Part shown: piece by piece, positions 5,144 through 5,303 of the stretch
Layout: every line of letters starts with the position of its first letter
How positions within the stretch are numbered: the stretch's first letter is position 1
Source of the DNA: an uncultured Haloferula sp.
Lineage (GTDB): Bacteria; Verrucomicrobiota; Verrucomicrobiae; Verrucomicrobiales; Akkermansiaceae
NCBI GenBank assembly: GCA_946885645.1
Contig: CAMPGU010000288.1
Location: 1-5,303, forward strand
DNA: 5,303 nucleotides
Reading direction: 5' to 3'
The notes under the pieces: generated by a model
Databases searched by the model: none
What the model was told of the DNA's origin: nothing
The model's input: the letters and a program-made list of their open reading frames with translations, nothing else
Made by a program: the position numbers and the translations under genes

Positions 5144-5303
5144 ATGAACAAGGTCCTTCTCATCGGCGCCGGAGGCGTCGGCAGCGTCGTCACCATCGGT
5201 GTTGTTGCCCAGTGCGAGACAGGATTGAGCCTACCCCTGGTGATTGCGCTTTTCGGAGCGAGCTGCGCCTTGCTCGGACATACTGGCAATCTCCCACCAT
5301 CCT
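5144..5303 (+). CDS. NAD(P)-binding dehydrogenase-like protein, N-terminus only (3' end outside window)
   Basis: From the ATG at 5144 the frame is open for 53 codons to the window edge. It begins MNKVLLIGAGGVGSVVT: a beta strand and the glycine-rich GxGGxG loop of a Rossmann fold, so binding of NAD(P) is likely. From family knowledge this start resembles the saccharopine dehydrogenase / carboxynorspermidine dehydrogenase group (lysine or polyamine metabolism), in which GAGGVGxVV is followed by a His-Lys-x-Ala-Gln-like helix and an ASRT motif. Here the continuing frame after T17 (IGVVAQCETGLSLPLVIALF and onward) is hydrophobic and does not follow that pattern, so a frameshift, sequence error or a different family is possible. 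ThiF-like and other Rossmann proteins share the glycine loop. No Shine-Dalgarno sequence is visible, and no other start lies just upstream in frame. It is divergent from gspG and probably unrelated to secretion. Confidence 0.55.
   Translation, partial: MNKVLLIGAGGVGSVVTIGVVAQCETGLSLPLVIALFGASCALLGHTGNLPPS

Noticed and set aside
5026..5289. An 87-codon minus-strand open frame over the divergent promoter region
   Set aside because: It overlaps the clear Rossmann start on the plus strand and crosses the intergenic region; its product shows no leader, domain or membrane segment.
1..5303. Search for tRNA, rRNA, CRISPR array, insertion sequence or attachment site
   Set aside because: Nearly every base is inside a supported gene, and the gaps (64, 8 and 149 bases) hold no repeat array, transposase or tRNA-like cloverleaf that I can see.

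Overview
The window is almost entirely one minus-strand operon segment encoding the pseudopilins and inner-membrane platform proteins of a type II secretion system (T2SS). In transcription order, right to left, it reads gspG, gspH, gspI, gspJ, gspK, gspL and gspM. gspM runs off the left edge. A divergent plus-strand gene begins at 5144 and runs off the right edge.

Layout by region. 1-562 is a partial gspM-like gene on the minus strand. 563-626 is a 64-base gap with nothing recognisable in it. 627-1868 is gspL, 1865-2800 gspK, 2797-3540 gspJ, 3537-3965 gspI, 3974-4582 gspH and 4560-4994 gspG, all on the minus strand. 4995-5143 is a divergent intergenic region holding two short inverted repeats. 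5144-5303 is the start of a plus-strand NAD(P)-binding dehydrogenase-like gene.

The genes from gspG to gspL are packed tightly. Starts and stops overlap by 4 or 23 bases, or are 8 bases apart, so translational coupling is likely. gspH and gspL have visible Shine-Dalgarno sequences; I see no clear one for the others.

Function. GspG is the major pseudopilin and GspH, I, J and K are minor ones. Each of G, H, I and J has a basic leader ending in G14, then F15 and E19 at the start of a hydrophobic helix. In this family the leader is cut by a prepilin peptidase (GspO/PilD), which is not in this window. The I-J-K complex is known to cap and initiate the pseudopilus. GspL and GspM form part of the inner-membrane platform that links the GspE ATPase to the pseudopilus. 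Genes C, D, E, F and O are not seen here and must lie beyond gspM or elsewhere.

Organism. The DNA is GC-rich. The gene order is that of a Gram-negative T2SS, but the proteins look divergent from the enterobacterial and Vibrio versions. My impression is an environmental diderm, possibly Verrucomicrobiota. This is a low-confidence guess, because no taxonomic marker is present. I do not see a new system here; the more interesting points are details of the prepilin signals, ribosome binding sites, the gspG upstream dyad and the divergent gene.
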